From NCBI RefSeq assembly GCF_020805785.1, contig NZ_JAJGZV010000006.1, forward strand, positions 1 through 64,000: a stretch of DNA of 64,000 nt, in the 5' to 3' direction. Positions 24,861 through 34,590 of the stretch are shown here, piece by piece; position 1 is the first letter of the stretch; each line of letters opens with the position of its first letter. Source of the DNA: Flavobacterium chungbukense (GTDB taxonomy: Bacteria; Bacteroidota; Bacteroidia; Flavobacteriales; Flavobacteriaceae). The notes under the pieces were generated by a model. The model did no database searches and was not told the origin of the DNA. It saw only the letters and a program-made list of their open reading frames with translations. Both the position numbers and the translations under genes were made by a program.

Positions 24861-24970
24861 AAATCAAAAAAAAATAAAAAAAACAAAGCTAATGATTAAC
24901 TAAATTTTAATGCATTGCATTATATATTAGAATGAACAATCTTTATATTTTTTAGATTTTCATTTTAAAA

Positions 24971-26386
24971 TTATTTCAAGATAGCATATTGGAAAGTAGG
25001 ATTACCTCTTTCTCCTGCTGCGTTTACACCTGCCGTAAATCTTACTTTATAAACATTTCCTGCTGGATCTTTAACTACAAAGAAACGATCTGTTCTTGCT
25101 ACAAATAAAGAAACTGGATTACCGTTTGCATCAGTTCCTCCTGTAGTTCCTCTCCAGTTTGAACCAATATTTCTTTGATCGTCAGTAAATTTAGTATTGT
25201 CAACATTTGCCAACGTGAAAGCATCATAAGTAAATGATGTTGTAAGCACTTGATAAGTTTTTGATCCACCTTTAACGTTATTTAAAACGAAATCTGCAAA
25301 ATTATAAGGAACTAAACCTGTTCCAAAATTAGTTGTATTGGTAAAACTTGTAAAGCTGATATCCCATTGTGCTTTTTGAGGCTCAACGCTAACTGTTTTC
25401 TTATCTAACAAACTTAAGAATGTAAAGTTGTAAGCAGCATTTTTAGTAATAGTAATTTCATCATGAGTAGTCGCAGCAATATCAGCATATTGTACTTTAT
25501 AATCATTTCCGCTTCTTAATATTCTAACTTTTTTCCATCCTCTTGAAGACCCATTAGCAGTACCTTCATTTCCGATTGCAGGAGCAACAGTCGCTGGGTT
25601 ACTTCCCATATTAATCACATAAACTTTATTTTCACTGTCTGTAGCCGAAATAGATGCAATAGCCGTTTTAGTAATATCGCCTGCTGGATCATCTACTTGA
25701 GTTATACTACCAGTTCCTTGGTTGAAAATCATAGTTGCATCTTCTGCCTGAACTTCATCAATATTTGTACTAGTTGTTTGTTTAGCAGACATTTTTACAG
25801 TATGGTTTATTATCACTCTAAAATCTGTTCCAGAAGCAAATCCTAAATCCCAAGAAACTCTAGGAACGGCAGTCATTTTTCCGCTGCTCAAATCAACAAA
25901 AACCTGATTTGGCTGAGTTGGCCCACCAACTCCTGGAGCTAATGCATTTCCTAAAGAAGCAGTTTCGTTAAAGTTAACTTGAATTGATTTATTTTCAGAG
26001 ATTACAGAATTGATAGATACACTAGAAATAGTGAAAACCACATTTTTAACTTCACCTTCGATAGCTTCTTTTAATTTTTTGAAAGTAAAACTTACAGAAG
26101 AAACATTTTTATCAAAAGGTACCACAACAGTGTTAGCTACTATTGCCGGAGTAGTGCTGAAATCTGTACCATTCGCTACCGCAGTTTCAGTAACTGTTAA
26201 AGTTAGCGATCCTGCAGATGCAGTTGGAGATGCAAATTTAATCTCAATCGGAGTCGATTCTGCCGATAAATTTAACGACGTAGAAGCAAAAGCTACGGCA
26301 TTTGCCTGAGCCACTTCATCATCACTACTACAAGCTCCAATGGCAAGTAATACAAACGATAGTATTAGAATAAAGTTCTTTTTCAT
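24971..26386 (-). CDS. HmuY-family surface lipoprotein (haem-binding type)
   Basis: Lipoprotein with lipobox AIGAC (lipidated C19) followed by SSDDE, the acidic signal that sends Flavobacterium lipoproteins to the cell surface. Residues about 30-145 look like a Calx-beta/immunoglobulin-like region; 150-471 match HmuY (FVDLSSGKMTAVPRVSWDLGF in part, PQKAQWDISFTSF, KGGSKTYQVLTTSF, KVRFTAGV). HmuY haemophores of Porphyromonas bind haem and pass it to the TonB receptor HmuR. Here the gene lies 20 bp after a TonB receptor gene, giving the order receptor then HmuY. Haem as ligand is inferred; the axial ligands cannot be assigned by eye. Confidence 0.83.
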   Translation of the reverse strand: MKKNFILILSFVLLAIGACSSDDEVAQANAVAFASTSLNLSAESTPIEIKFASPTASAGSLTLTVTETAVANGTDFSTTPAIVANTVVVPFDKNVSSVSFTFKKLKEAIEGEVKNVVFTISSVSINSVISENKSIQVNFNETASLGNALAPGVGGPTQPNQVFVDLSSGKMTAVPRVSWDLGFASGTDFRVIINHTVKMSAKQTTSTNIDEVQAEDATMIFNQGTGSITQVDDPAGDITKTAIASISATDSENKVYVINMGSNPATVAPAIGNEGTANGSSRGWKKVRILRSGNDYKVQYADIAATTHDEITITKNAAYNFTFLSLLDKKTVSVEPQKAQWDISFTSFTNTTNFGTGLVPYNFADFVLNNVKGGSKTYQVLTTSFTYDAFTLANVDNTKFTDDQRNIGSNWRGTTGGTDANGNPVSLFVARTDRFFVVKDPAGNVYKVRFTAGVNAAGERGNPTFQYAILK

Positions 26387-26406
26387 GTTATTGATTTATT
26401 GATTTA

Positions 26407-28560
26407 TTAATTAAAATTTAAATTATATGATAACTTTAAGAAGTACGATCTACCATAACCCATCATCATGTTACTAGTTGTTCCTCCGTCTCCATGTGCG
26501 CCGCCTCCACCGCCATTTTGCACAGATTGCACATTAGTAATATCAAATATGTTTCTAGCTCCAACTGTAACTTCAAATTGATTTTTAAAGAATGTTTTTC
26601 GAATTGAAGCATCCATGTAGCTAAAAGGTTCAAGCTCATTTAAAAAGAAACCAGCCTTTCCATCGGTTCCAGTTCCTGCAACATATTGCTGTTGTTTTCC
26701 ATTATATTTATAGAAAACTGCCATCAAAGTATTCCATTTAGGAATGTTATAAGAAAGACTAGAGTTTAATCTAAACGAGTAGAAAAATTTATCATCAGAC
26801 ACTAAATTTTCAGCCGCTAGATCAAGTTTTCTGGAAATTCCTACTACAGCTGCCCCTACCATTACATTCCAATTTTTATAAGTATATTGCTCTACTGTTG
26901 AAATGTTCCACATCTTATATTTGTTGATATTAAGATATTGATAACTTAAAGGAGTTAGTCTCGTTGTAACTAAATCAATTCTATCATTAACATCTAAATA
27001 AGTAACAGCTAAGTTGTTTGAAATCTGAGCACCAGAATCAAAAGTGCAAGCTCTTTTAAAGCTAACTTCATAAGATGTGCTTGTTTCAGGAATTAAATCA
27101 GGATTTCCCTGCATATTATGATTTGAGTCCACAAAATAAGTGTACAACTCATCAAAATTTGGAGTACGATATGCTTTTCCAAAAGATCCTCTTACTTCTA
27201 GTCCTTTATCAAAAAGATATCTCAGACCTAGAGAACTTGCATATTGATTTTCAAAAGCAGTTTGAAATGAAAATCGAAGTCCTGGACGAATAGAGAATTT
27301 ATCCGTTAAACCGATTTCGGCAACTGAAAAAATATCATAATTCTCCAATCTTTTTCTAATATCTACACCTTGCTGACTATCATCTCTAAATTGACCAACT
27401 GAAGAATCATAAAAACCATTCTCATTTGTAATTTCATAACCAAGCTGAAAATCTACCTTTTTATTATCAAAGAAATTACTCAATGTACCTGTTGAATAAA
27501 ACACCTCTTTTGATTGATAGGTTTCTCTTTTATTATCAACTTCTTGTTTTGTATCCATGTGATAAACGAAGTTTTCTAAATCACGTTCTTGTTTTTGCTG
27601 AGAAACCGAAACATTGTATTTTAACTTCGAAAAAAGGTTTCCACTCGCATTTAAGTGATGGTAATAACGATTGGTAATGTATCTTTTATCTCTAGAAAAA
27701 TAGGTGTCTGGAAATGGATAATTGTCTTGTATATTTACGATCGAGTTGTAAAAATGTACATCTTCTCCGTAATAGTCAAACTTGTAAAAAATTCTAAAAG
27801 CATCTTTTTGGTAGCCAAGAATTGCATTTCCAACCAATTGCTCTTTTGGCAATTGCGTATACCCCCTTAGTCCATCATTAACATCATAATCTTTTCCTTG
27901 TTTGTTATCATAAAAACCAGCCATTGCATTGCGATTTCCACCAATGTTTATAAACCAATTATCATTAAAATTATGAGCAATTTTAGCCGATTGGATATGA
28001 CGGCCTTTATCAAAAAATCCAAATTCTTTACCAACTGTTTCTTCTTGAATAGTTGCGCCTATCTGCCATTTATATCCGCCTCCCTTTTTTGTAATAATAT
28101 TTAAGATACCAGTTACAGCATTTGCTCCATGCGTTACTCCCATAGAACCCTCGATAATTTCGATTCGTTCTACATCATCAAGATTTACCTGAGTCAAATC
28201 AACATTTGTTCCCATACCTGTATCACTTACTAATGGAATATTATCAACCAAAATCTTAAAATACTGTGCATCTAATCCAAACATTGAAACTTTTGATCTT
28301 CCGTCCTGACCGCTTGATGTTACATTAATGTTCAAATATTGATTTAAAACATCTGCAAGATTATTTGCTGCAAGCTGTTTAATATTCTCTTTTGAAATTA
28401 CACGAACATTAAAAACTGACTTTTTAATTGATTGAGGTTCTAACTGTCCAGTAACAACAACTTCTGATAGTTTTTCCTGCGAGTTTATAGTATCTTTTTG
28501 CTGAGCAAAAGAAAAAGTGCCAACTAATAATACAGCAAAAAGGGTAAATTTTATTTTCAT
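26407..28560 (-). CDS. TonB-dependent outer-membrane receptor (HmuR/haem-type)
   Basis: A 717-residue outer-membrane receptor: signal peptide ending FSFAQ (20), plug domain (about 30-155, with GSMGVTHGANAVTGILNIITKKGG split by loops), then a 22-strand-type barrel ending in the usual aromatic C-terminus. Motifs AYRTPNFDELY and NPDLIPETS resemble the FRAP and NPNL boxes of haem receptors. An odd Gly/His/Met-rich loop (GGGGGAHGDGG then MMMGYG, about 683-703) lies near the end and could bind metal or haem. The gene starts an operon with HmuY and shares a symmetric promoter region with the DUF6607 gene. Confidence 0.88.
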   Translation of the reverse strand: MKIKFTLFAVLLVGTFSFAQQKDTINSQEKLSEVVVTGQLEPQSIKKSVFNVRVISKENIKQLAANNLADVLNQYLNINVTSSGQDGRSKVSMFGLDAQYFKILVDNIPLVSDTGMGTNVDLTQVNLDDVERIEIIEGSMGVTHGANAVTGILNIITKKGGGYKWQIGATIQEETVGKEFGFFDKGRHIQSAKIAHNFNDNWFINIGGNRNAMAGFYDNKQGKDYDVNDGLRGYTQLPKEQLVGNAILGYQKDAFRIFYKFDYYGEDVHFYNSIVNIQDNYPFPDTYFSRDKRYITNRYYHHLNASGNLFSKLKYNVSVSQQKQERDLENFVYHMDTKQEVDNKRETYQSKEVFYSTGTLSNFFDNKKVDFQLGYEITNENGFYDSSVGQFRDDSQQGVDIRKRLENYDIFSVAEIGLTDKFSIRPGLRFSFQTAFENQYASSLGLRYLFDKGLEVRGSFGKAYRTPNFDELYTYFVDSNHNMQGNPDLIPETSTSYEVSFKRACTFDSGAQISNNLAVTYLDVNDRIDLVTTRLTPLSYQYLNINKYKMWNISTVEQYTYKNWNVMVGAAVVGISRKLDLAAENLVSDDKFFYSFRLNSSLSYNIPKWNTLMAVFYKYNGKQQQYVAGTGTDGKAGFFLNELEPFSYMDASIRKTFFKNQFEVTVGARNIFDITNVQSVQNGGGGGAHGDGGTTSNMMMGYGRSYFLKLSYNLNFN

Positions 28561-28586
28561 TATTTTAATTCAGTCTTAATAATCAA

Positions 28587-28638
28587 TGCAAATATATAAC
28601 TATTTTTAATTGTTCTAAATTAAATTTATATATTTGCA
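28587..28638. promoter_or_regulatory. Symmetric divergent promoter with Fur-box-like centre
   Basis: TGCAAATATATAA (28587-28599) and TTATATATTTGCA (28626-28638) form a perfect 13-bp inverted repeat, so each strand carries TATATTTG (-7 box) facing outward, one toward the TonB receptor and one toward DUF6607. Midway lies ATTTTTAATTGTTCTAAAT (28602-28620), which matches 16 of 19 positions of the A/T palindrome I recall as the Fur box of Riemerella (ATTTAGAATTATTCTAAAT). A TTG at 28610-28612 gives a 16-bp spacer for the rightward promoter. Confidence 0.6.
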
Positions 28639-28665
28639 AAAAATTTAAAAACAAAACAATAAGTT

Positions 28666-29568
28666 ATGATTTCAAAAAGCCTTTTAATGTCAGCCGCTGT
28701 GGCTTTAACATGCAGTCTTGGTTTTAGTCAGGACAAGAAACAACAAGATATTAAGTCAATTAAATCAATGTGTGGATGTTACGAAGTGAAATTTAATTTC
28801 ACTGAAACATTCTCATACCCAAAAGATTCTCTTACTTATAAACCATCTGAAACAAAACATGAATCGGCTTTAGAATGGGTTGAATTATTAGAAGACACTT
28901 CAAACAAAATTGTAATGCAACATTTACTTATTGTAAGTGATGATATGATTATCAAACACTGGAGACAAGATTGGCTATACGAAAACACAGACTTATATTC
29001 TTTTGACAAAGGAAATTCTTGGAAATACAAAAAATTAGACAAAAAAGCGGTTAAAGGTCAGTGGACTCAAAAAGTGTATCAAGTAGATGACAGTCCGAGA
29101 TATGAAGGATCTTCGACTTGGGTTCACGTTGACGGAAAAGATTATTGGGCAAACGTTGCTGATGCACCACTTCCTAGAAGAGAGCAAACAAAACGTAACG
29201 ATTATAATGTTTTAAAAAGAAGAAACATTCACGAAATCACTGCGACAGGATGGAATCATGAGCAAGACAACGACAAATTGGTTCGTGATGACGCTGGAAA
29301 AGATGTTTTGTTAGCACAAGAAAAAGGATTTGATGTTTACACTAAAGTTCCAGATATTAAATGTATCGCAGCTCAAAAATGGTGGGTAGCAAACAACGCA
29401 ATTTGGAAAAATGTTCGTGACAAATGGCAAACTCTTTTTGACAGACATAAAGACTTAAACTTAGAAGCTAAAGTTGACAGAAAAGCGCTTTACTCTCTAT
29501 TATTTGATTTGAAACCAGATACTGCAAAAGCAGAAACGGATAAAATCATTGACAAATTTGTTAAGTAA
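28666..29568 (+). CDS. DUF6607 family exported protein
   Basis: A 300-residue secreted or periplasmic protein (signal peptide to about residue 21, LGFSQ). It matches the DUF6607 family: MCGCYEVKFNFTETFSYP near the start, then HWRQDWLYEN, WTQKVYQVDDSPRYEGSSTW and RDDAGKDVLLAQEKG. Cysteines are few (signal-peptide Cys, two in CGC, one in KCIAAQKWW), and His/Trp/Tyr residues are frequent. Function unknown; genes of this family are often found beside TonB receptor/HmuY pairs, and the shared promoter here supports a role in the same haem or iron uptake process. It is transcribed away from the receptor. Confidence 0.82.
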   Translation: MISKSLLMSAAVALTCSLGFSQDKKQQDIKSIKSMCGCYEVKFNFTETFSYPKDSLTYKPSETKHESALEWVELLEDTSNKIVMQHLLIVSDDMIIKHWRQDWLYENTDLYSFDKGNSWKYKKLDKKAVKGQWTQKVYQVDDSPRYEGSSTWVHVDGKDYWANVADAPLPRREQTKRNDYNVLKRRNIHEITATGWNHEQDNDKLVRDDAGKDVLLAQEKGFDVYTKVPDIKCIAAQKWWVANNAIWKNVRDKWQTLFDRHKDLNLEAKVDRKALYSLLFDLKPDTAKAETDKIIDKFVK

Positions 29569-29586
29569 TTAGAATTAATTGTTATA

Positions 29587-29623
29587 AAAAAGCCGGAAGT
29601 TACTTATAGACTTCCGGCTTTTT
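29587..29623. terminator. Shared terminator, DUF6607 and SusCD
   Basis: Perfect 14-bp arms AAAAAGCCGGAAGT and its complement, 9-base loop, T-runs on both strands, between convergent units. Confidence 0.9.
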
Positions 29624-29703
29624 GTTATTATTTTAAAAAAATCATCAAATAAGTTTTTAAGGGAAATTCCTTTTATACTACATGTAATAATTTGATGTTA
29701 CGA

Positions 29704-31137
29704 TTATCTAGTACCACCTGCCCACCAAACATTTTCTTTATAGACATAGGATCCGTCTCCATATAAATCTTTTATATTGGAATTCGAGGCAACATCGGAT
29801 TGACCGTAAGCAAATCTTAAAGGAAATAAATTAGGCTTTGGATTTACCATCGGAATCAGATTTCCATTTCCCATCGCTCGCAAACGCCTAATATCATTAT
29901 AAGATTCAATACCTTCATTTTCGTAAAAAGAGATATGCTTTTCAAGCATAATCTTTTTCAATAATGCGTCGCCAGTCAGTGTTCCAATGGAAGCTATATA
30001 AGCATCTGCTTGAACTTCAGTAAATGTTACTACTTGTTTTTTTGTATAAGATGCTTTTATCGCTGCATTCATGGTAATTTGTGCTTGAGACAAACCTAAC
30101 CTAGCTTCAGCTTCAGCTTTCAAGAATAATAATTCATGGTAACTTAATAAATAAATTGGATTTTTCTCACTCATAAGCGCTGAGATAGAATAAATACCTT
30201 GTCCCTCTAAATCCTCTTTTGAATTATCAAAGGCTACAACTGCTCCCCCTATTTTTGTAAAGAATGCATTAGTACGAGCGTCAGTCGGTCCATTAGAAAC
30301 CATAGTATTATAAAAGCTTTTACTCACGCATACAGCACCTCTGTCTAACTGAAATCTCGCATAAGGATTAGGCACACCAGCATTTACAAATTTCAATTCA
30401 TCATCAGCACTAGCAAAAGAAGCATTAACATAATTAATTGCACCTTGATAATCTGCTTTTCTAAAAGATAACCTCATAGTATATCTCGCCAATAAGCCAT
30501 TCGCCGCTTTTATCCATTTTGCTGAATTTCCGCCATAAATCAAGTCCTGATTTCCTAAACTTGAATAAGTCGTTGTTTTTTTTAGATTAGCTATACCCTC
30601 ATTTAGTTTAGCAAATATATCTTGATAAATTGCTTCTTGTTTATCAACCTTGGGCTGAAAAATTATTCCCGATTTTCCAGCTTCTTCATAAGGAACATCG
30701 CCAAATAAATCTGTCAGGACAGCTAAATTATAAGCTAATAGTATTTGAGCTATTCCTAATGTCTGATAGTTTCCTTTTTCTTCTCCTGCTGTACATTTAT
30801 CAATAATAATGCGTAATGTTTTTAGCTGTTCATAGCTATTATTCCATCCATTATTATAAGTAGAAGATAATTGAGGTTCGGAGCGTCTAACTTGTGCATT
30901 ATACATTTGGTTATGATTTCCCGCATTTAATTCAGAATATATTCCTGCATAAAAAGAGGCATCGGAGCCTGTAACAGCAAAAGCAGAATTAACCATTACA
31001 TCAGTAATTATTAAACGGCTTGCCATATCTGTTGGATTATTCACATTCTTATTTATCTCATCCATCTTATCTTCAGAACAAGACTGAAATAAAAATAAAG
31101 TTACTAAAGCTGTTATTGCTATTTTTATATTTTTCAT
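29704..31137 (-). CDS. SusD/RagB-family (SusD-like_2) outer-membrane lipoprotein
   Basis: Surface substrate-binding lipoprotein that forms the lid of a SusC barrel. Lipobox FQSC (C20) followed by SEDKMDEI; the start INKNVNNPTDM and later TDLFGDVPYEEAG fit the SusD-like_2 subgroup, whose TPR core spans most of the 477 residues. ALNKIMLEKHISFYENEGIESYNDIRRL-type helices (split, about 395-420) and the NLFPLRFAYGQSD end are typical. It starts 10 bp after the SusC stop. No glycosidase, peptidase or sulfatase flanks the pair, so the imported nutrient is unknown; subgroup relatives include peptide importers. Confidence 0.9.
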   Translation of the reverse strand: MKNIKIAITALVTLFLFQSCSEDKMDEINKNVNNPTDMASRLIITDVMVNSAFAVTGSDASFYAGIYSELNAGNHNQMYNAQVRRSEPQLSSTYNNGWNNSYEQLKTLRIIIDKCTAGEEKGNYQTLGIAQILLAYNLAVLTDLFGDVPYEEAGKSGIIFQPKVDKQEAIYQDIFAKLNEGIANLKKTTTYSSLGNQDLIYGGNSAKWIKAANGLLARYTMRLSFRKADYQGAINYVNASFASADDELKFVNAGVPNPYARFQLDRGAVCVSKSFYNTMVSNGPTDARTNAFFTKIGGAVVAFDNSKEDLEGQGIYSISALMSEKNPIYLLSYHELLFLKAEAEARLGLSQAQITMNAAIKASYTKKQVVTFTEVQADAYIASIGTLTGDALLKKIMLEKHISFYENEGIESYNDIRRLRAMGNGNLIPMVNPKPNLFPLRFAYGQSDVASNSNIKDLYGDGSYVYKENVWWAGGTR

Positions 31138-31147
31138 TTGATTTTAA

Positions 31148-34100
31148 TTAAAATGTAAAGTTCATTCCAAAACCAATGCTCTTCGTTTGAGGCATTGACC
31201 ATTGTTCGAATCCACCTGAGAAATTATTATTTCCTTGTGTAGCTTCTGGATCAAGATTAGGCATTTTCGACCACAATAAAATGTTTCTTGCAAAAACCGA
31301 AGTTCTAAGATCAACAGAGTTATTTAACAATTTAGGAAATTGGTATCCTAGAGTGACTTCTCTTAATTTTACAAAACTTGCGTCAAAAACGGCAGATTCT
31401 GCAATACCATTTAATGCTGCTTGCAATTGTTGTTGTGCATTAGGATCTGAAACACCTCCTCTAACAATATCATTTGGAGTTCCGTCTTCCTTAACACCTG
31501 GAAATACAAATTCAGAAGTTCTATCAGCTGTTCTCGCATCTACACCATAGTAATTCATTAAATTGTTCGATCCGCTGTAAATTTTTCCACCATTTTTCCA
31601 ATCGACAACAGCTCCCAATGAAATTCTTTTGTATGTAAATTGAGTAGAACCTCCTAAAGTAAATTTTGGTGCAACTTCTCCCAATACCTTTAATTCACCA
31701 TCAGCTACAGGAAGTCCTTGAGCATTTACTATAATGTTATTTTGAGCATCTCTAGCATAACCTGTACCGTAAATAACAGGGAAACGATCTCCCACACTAG
31801 CTCTAAGTTGGGGAGTTACAAATCCACCTAAAAAAATGTTATCAACACCATTTGCTAATGCCTCAACGTAAGAGTCAATTTTCGAGAAGTTTGCATTTAA
31901 AGTCCAATTAAAATCCTTTGTTCGTACTGGATTTAACATTAAAGTCAATTCGTGTACATCATTACGCATTTTTCCTCCATTTGTTACAATTGAACTTGCT
32001 CCTGTAGAACCAGCTAATGGAACGCTAAAAATTTGATTTGTTGAATTTTGTTTAGAAAAAGTATAATCAATTCCAACTCTGTTATTGAAAAATTTCAAGT
32101 CTACGCCAATCTCATAGGATTTCGTGTTTTGTGGTTTTAGATTTGGATCATATTGTACATTGTTAGGAATATACGAACTAATACCTCCTAATGGATACTG
32201 TATTGGTTGCCCTGACCAAAATCCGCCACTGTAAGATGGACCAGTATAATAATTACCGATATAATTTCCAGCTTGTCCTACCTGAGCAATAGATCCTCTT
32301 AGTTTTGCGTATGAAAGAAACGAATTCTCTTTCAAGCTCTCTAATTCTGTCACCACAAAACCTAAAGAAGCAGATGGATAAATAAAATCTCTATTTCCTC
32401 TAGGCATATTTGATGCAATATCTTTACGAATAGTACCACTCAAGAAAAGCATATTTTTGAATGATAATTCAATGTTACTAAAAAAACCAACAGTACGTAT
32501 TTGTCTGCGATATTCTTCAGAAGTTATTGTTCTTGCATTGGCAATTGTAGGCCAGCCACCAAAGTTAAAAGCTGTTCCTATTTCGTCATATTCTTTAGTA
32601 TTTTGATGGTTATACTCATTTCCAACTAAAACATTTAAATTAAAATCCTTTGTTATATTTAAATTATAATTTACTGTAAATAAAGAATTAATTACATCGT
32701 TTGTTGTACCGAAAAGATTTGCACTACTGCTTTGTCCTGATAAATCAAGTTTATTTCCGAATTCAAAAATATTTCTGTAATTAGTCGTCCAAGAATCTAC
32801 ACCTACCTGATACTTTACTGTTAGTTTTTGGTTTCCATCTGAACTTATAACTGGAGAATATTGAATATATGTATTTCCAAAAGCACGATTTGTTTTTTCA
32901 CTAAATTCGTTATTCTCAGAAGCCCAGTAAGGATTATTGAAAACACTTGGTCTATAATAAATTTGATCGTACGGATTTGCTGGATTCGAATAACCAATTC
33001 CTTTTAAATCATAGCTTCTTGGAGCCGCAAAAACACCAACTATAGCGCCATCATTTGCTGATGTACTTTTATTTATTTTAGTTTGAATATAATTAAATGA
33101 AAAACCTGTTTTCCACTCATTATTTAACTTTGTATCCACTACGGCTTTAGCAGTATATCTATTCATGCCCGTTCCAGGGATAATTCCATCTTGTTTTGAT
33201 GTACCTATACCAAATGAATAGTTAGTTTTTTCTGTCGCCTGAGAAATATTTAAAGAATTATTGATCGTGATTCCAGTATTAAAAAAGTCTCTAATATTAT
33301 TATAAGCTCTAGGAGCAACCCATGGATCTAGACCAGCTTTTGCTCTTTGAGGCACATAATATTTACCTGGTTTTAATACTCCTCCATTAAGTGCATTTGT
33401 TACATTCCCCCCATACACAGGATCATTAGGTAATTCCGAAATTTTTGGTCCCCAATTCGTTGAAGCATTGGGATTAAATATTCCATTTGAACCTTGTGCA
33501 TATTCATTTTGAGTATTTGGCTTTTTTGAAATTGTTTCAAAACTTGTAGAAGTATTAAAAGTAATAATAGGCTTCCCTTTTTGACCAGAATTTTTTCCGC
33601 TTTTAGTAGTTATTACAATTACACCGTTTGAGGCTCTAAGTCCATACAAAGCAGATGCAGCTTGTCCTTTTAAAATATTTATTGACTCAATTTCGTTTGG
33701 ATCAATATCTACAGCTCTGTTAGCAATATCAGATCCTGTAACCCCGTTTCCAGTACTAAAATCTGGTTGCGATGCTACAGGCATACCATCAATTACATAT
33801 AAAGGACTATTGTTTCCTGTAAAGGATCGAGCGCCACGAATTACTATTTGAGAAGAAGCTCCTGGAGCACCACTTGAAGGCGTGATTTGTACTCCAGCTA
33901 ATTTACCTTGCAGAGCACCAGAAAGATTATTATTATTTCCTCTTGTAATGTCTGCCGCTTTTACCTCTTGAGTAGCATATCCAATAGCGCGAGTGCTTTT
34001 TTTGACCCCTAATGCAGTAACAACTACTATTTCTTTCAATTCTTCACCTTGTTCTTCCATTCTAGCATTCAGAACAGAAACTGAAGACACAGTCAAATTT

Positions 34101-34339
34101 AAATCTTTCATCCCCATGTAGGAAAAAGTAAGTACATCACCAGTCTTGGCTTTAATACTATACTTTCCATTCAGATCAGATTGCACTCCTGACTTAGTAC
34201 CCTTTAGCATTACATTAACTCCCGGAATTGGTCCGCTCGCATCTGACACAATTCCAGAAATTGTTTTTTCCTGCGCAAAAAATAGTTGAACAGTAAACAA
34301 GAATACAAGAATTGCAAACCCTTTAATTTTCTTTTTCAT
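31148..34339 (-). CDS. SusC/RagA-family TonB-linked outer-membrane protein
   Basis: A 1063-residue TonB-dependent importer. Order: signal peptide (to FFAQ, about 22), CarboxypepD_reg-like domain (about 25-105, ISGIVSDASGPIPGVNVMLKG), TonB-box/plug region with LSGALQGKLAGVQITPSSGAPG, VIRGARSFTGNNSPLYVIDG and ILKGQAASALYG, then the large barrel, ending in MNFTF. These are the hallmark motifs of SusC/RagA. It is the first gene of a two-gene operon with SusD. A candidate promoter (TTG, about 20 bp, TAAGTTGC) lies at about 34360-34395 on the minus strand. Confidence 0.95.
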   Translation of the reverse strand: MKKKIKGFAILVFLFTVQLFFAQEKTISGIVSDASGPIPGVNVMLKGTKSGVQSDLNGKYSIKAKTGDVLTFSYMGMKDLNLTVSSVSVLNARMEEQGEELKEIVVVTALGVKKSTRAIGYATQEVKAADITRGNNNNLSGALQGKLAGVQITPSSGAPGASSQIVIRGARSFTGNNSPLYVIDGMPVASQPDFSTGNGVTGSDIANRAVDIDPNEIESINILKGQAASALYGLRASNGVIVITTKSGKNSGQKGKPIITFNTSTSFETISKKPNTQNEYAQGSNGIFNPNASTNWGPKISELPNDPVYGGNVTNALNGGVLKPGKYYVPQRAKAGLDPWVAPRAYNNIRDFFNTGITINNSLNISQATEKTNYSFGIGTSKQDGIIPGTGMNRYTAKAVVDTKLNNEWKTGFSFNYIQTKINKSTSANDGAIVGVFAAPRSYDLKGIGYSNPANPYDQIYYRPSVFNNPYWASENNEFSEKTNRAFGNTYIQYSPVISSDGNQKLTVKYQVGVDSWTTNYRNIFEFGNKLDLSGQSSSANLFGTTNDVINSLFTVNYNLNITKDFNLNVLVGNEYNHQNTKEYDEIGTAFNFGGWPTIANARTITSEEYRRQIRTVGFFSNIELSFKNMLFLSGTIRKDIASNMPRGNRDFIYPSASLGFVVTELESLKENSFLSYAKLRGSIAQVGQAGNYIGNYYTGPSYSGGFWSGQPIQYPLGGISSYIPNNVQYDPNLKPQNTKSYEIGVDLKFFNNRVGIDYTFSKQNSTNQIFSVPLAGSTGASSIVTNGGKMRNDVHELTLMLNPVRTKDFNWTLNANFSKIDSYVEALANGVDNIFLGGFVTPQLRASVGDRFPVIYGTGYARDAQNNIIVNAQGLPVADGELKVLGEVAPKFTLGGSTQFTYKRISLGAVVDWKNGGKIYSGSNNLMNYYGVDARTADRTSEFVFPGVKEDGTPNDIVRGGVSDPNAQQQLQAALNGIAESAVFDASFVKLREVTLGYQFPKLLNNSVDLRTSVFARNILLWSKMPNLDPEATQGNNNFSGGFEQWSMPQTKSIGFGMNFTF

Positions 34340-34452
34340 TTATAGCTTTTTTAATTAAGGGGCGCAACTTAGAAAATTAAATTAATTTTAACAAGAATAT
34401 ACTTATTTTTAACATAAATAAAAAAAGAGTAATTATCTTACAAATAGTTAGA

Positions 34453-34590
34453 AACAAAAAACCGTCTAGATTAGACGGTTTTGTTATGACCTCATATATT
34501 TTTTATTAAAAGCTTACTAATTCAAAATAATAAAAAATTGATATAAGGAAGAATTTTTCTATCAACAGCTGATCATATCTCCCGATAGTT
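34453..34590 (-). ncRNA. Candidate small RNA upstream of susC
   Basis: A strong terminator (arms AAAACCGTCTA at 34458-34468 and TAGACGGTTTT at 34472-34482, minus-strand run of six T) stands 120 bp before susC and 220 bp after the argS stop, which already has its own terminator. A TACTTTTG box at 34598-34605 (minus) could start a transcript of about 135 nt ending there. No TTG box at correct spacing. It might instead be an attenuator in a long susC leader. Confidence 0.3.

Noticed and set aside
29704..34339. A polysaccharide utilisation locus
   Set aside because: Only SusC and SusD are present; neighbours are argS and the haem-type locus, with no CAZyme or regulator.
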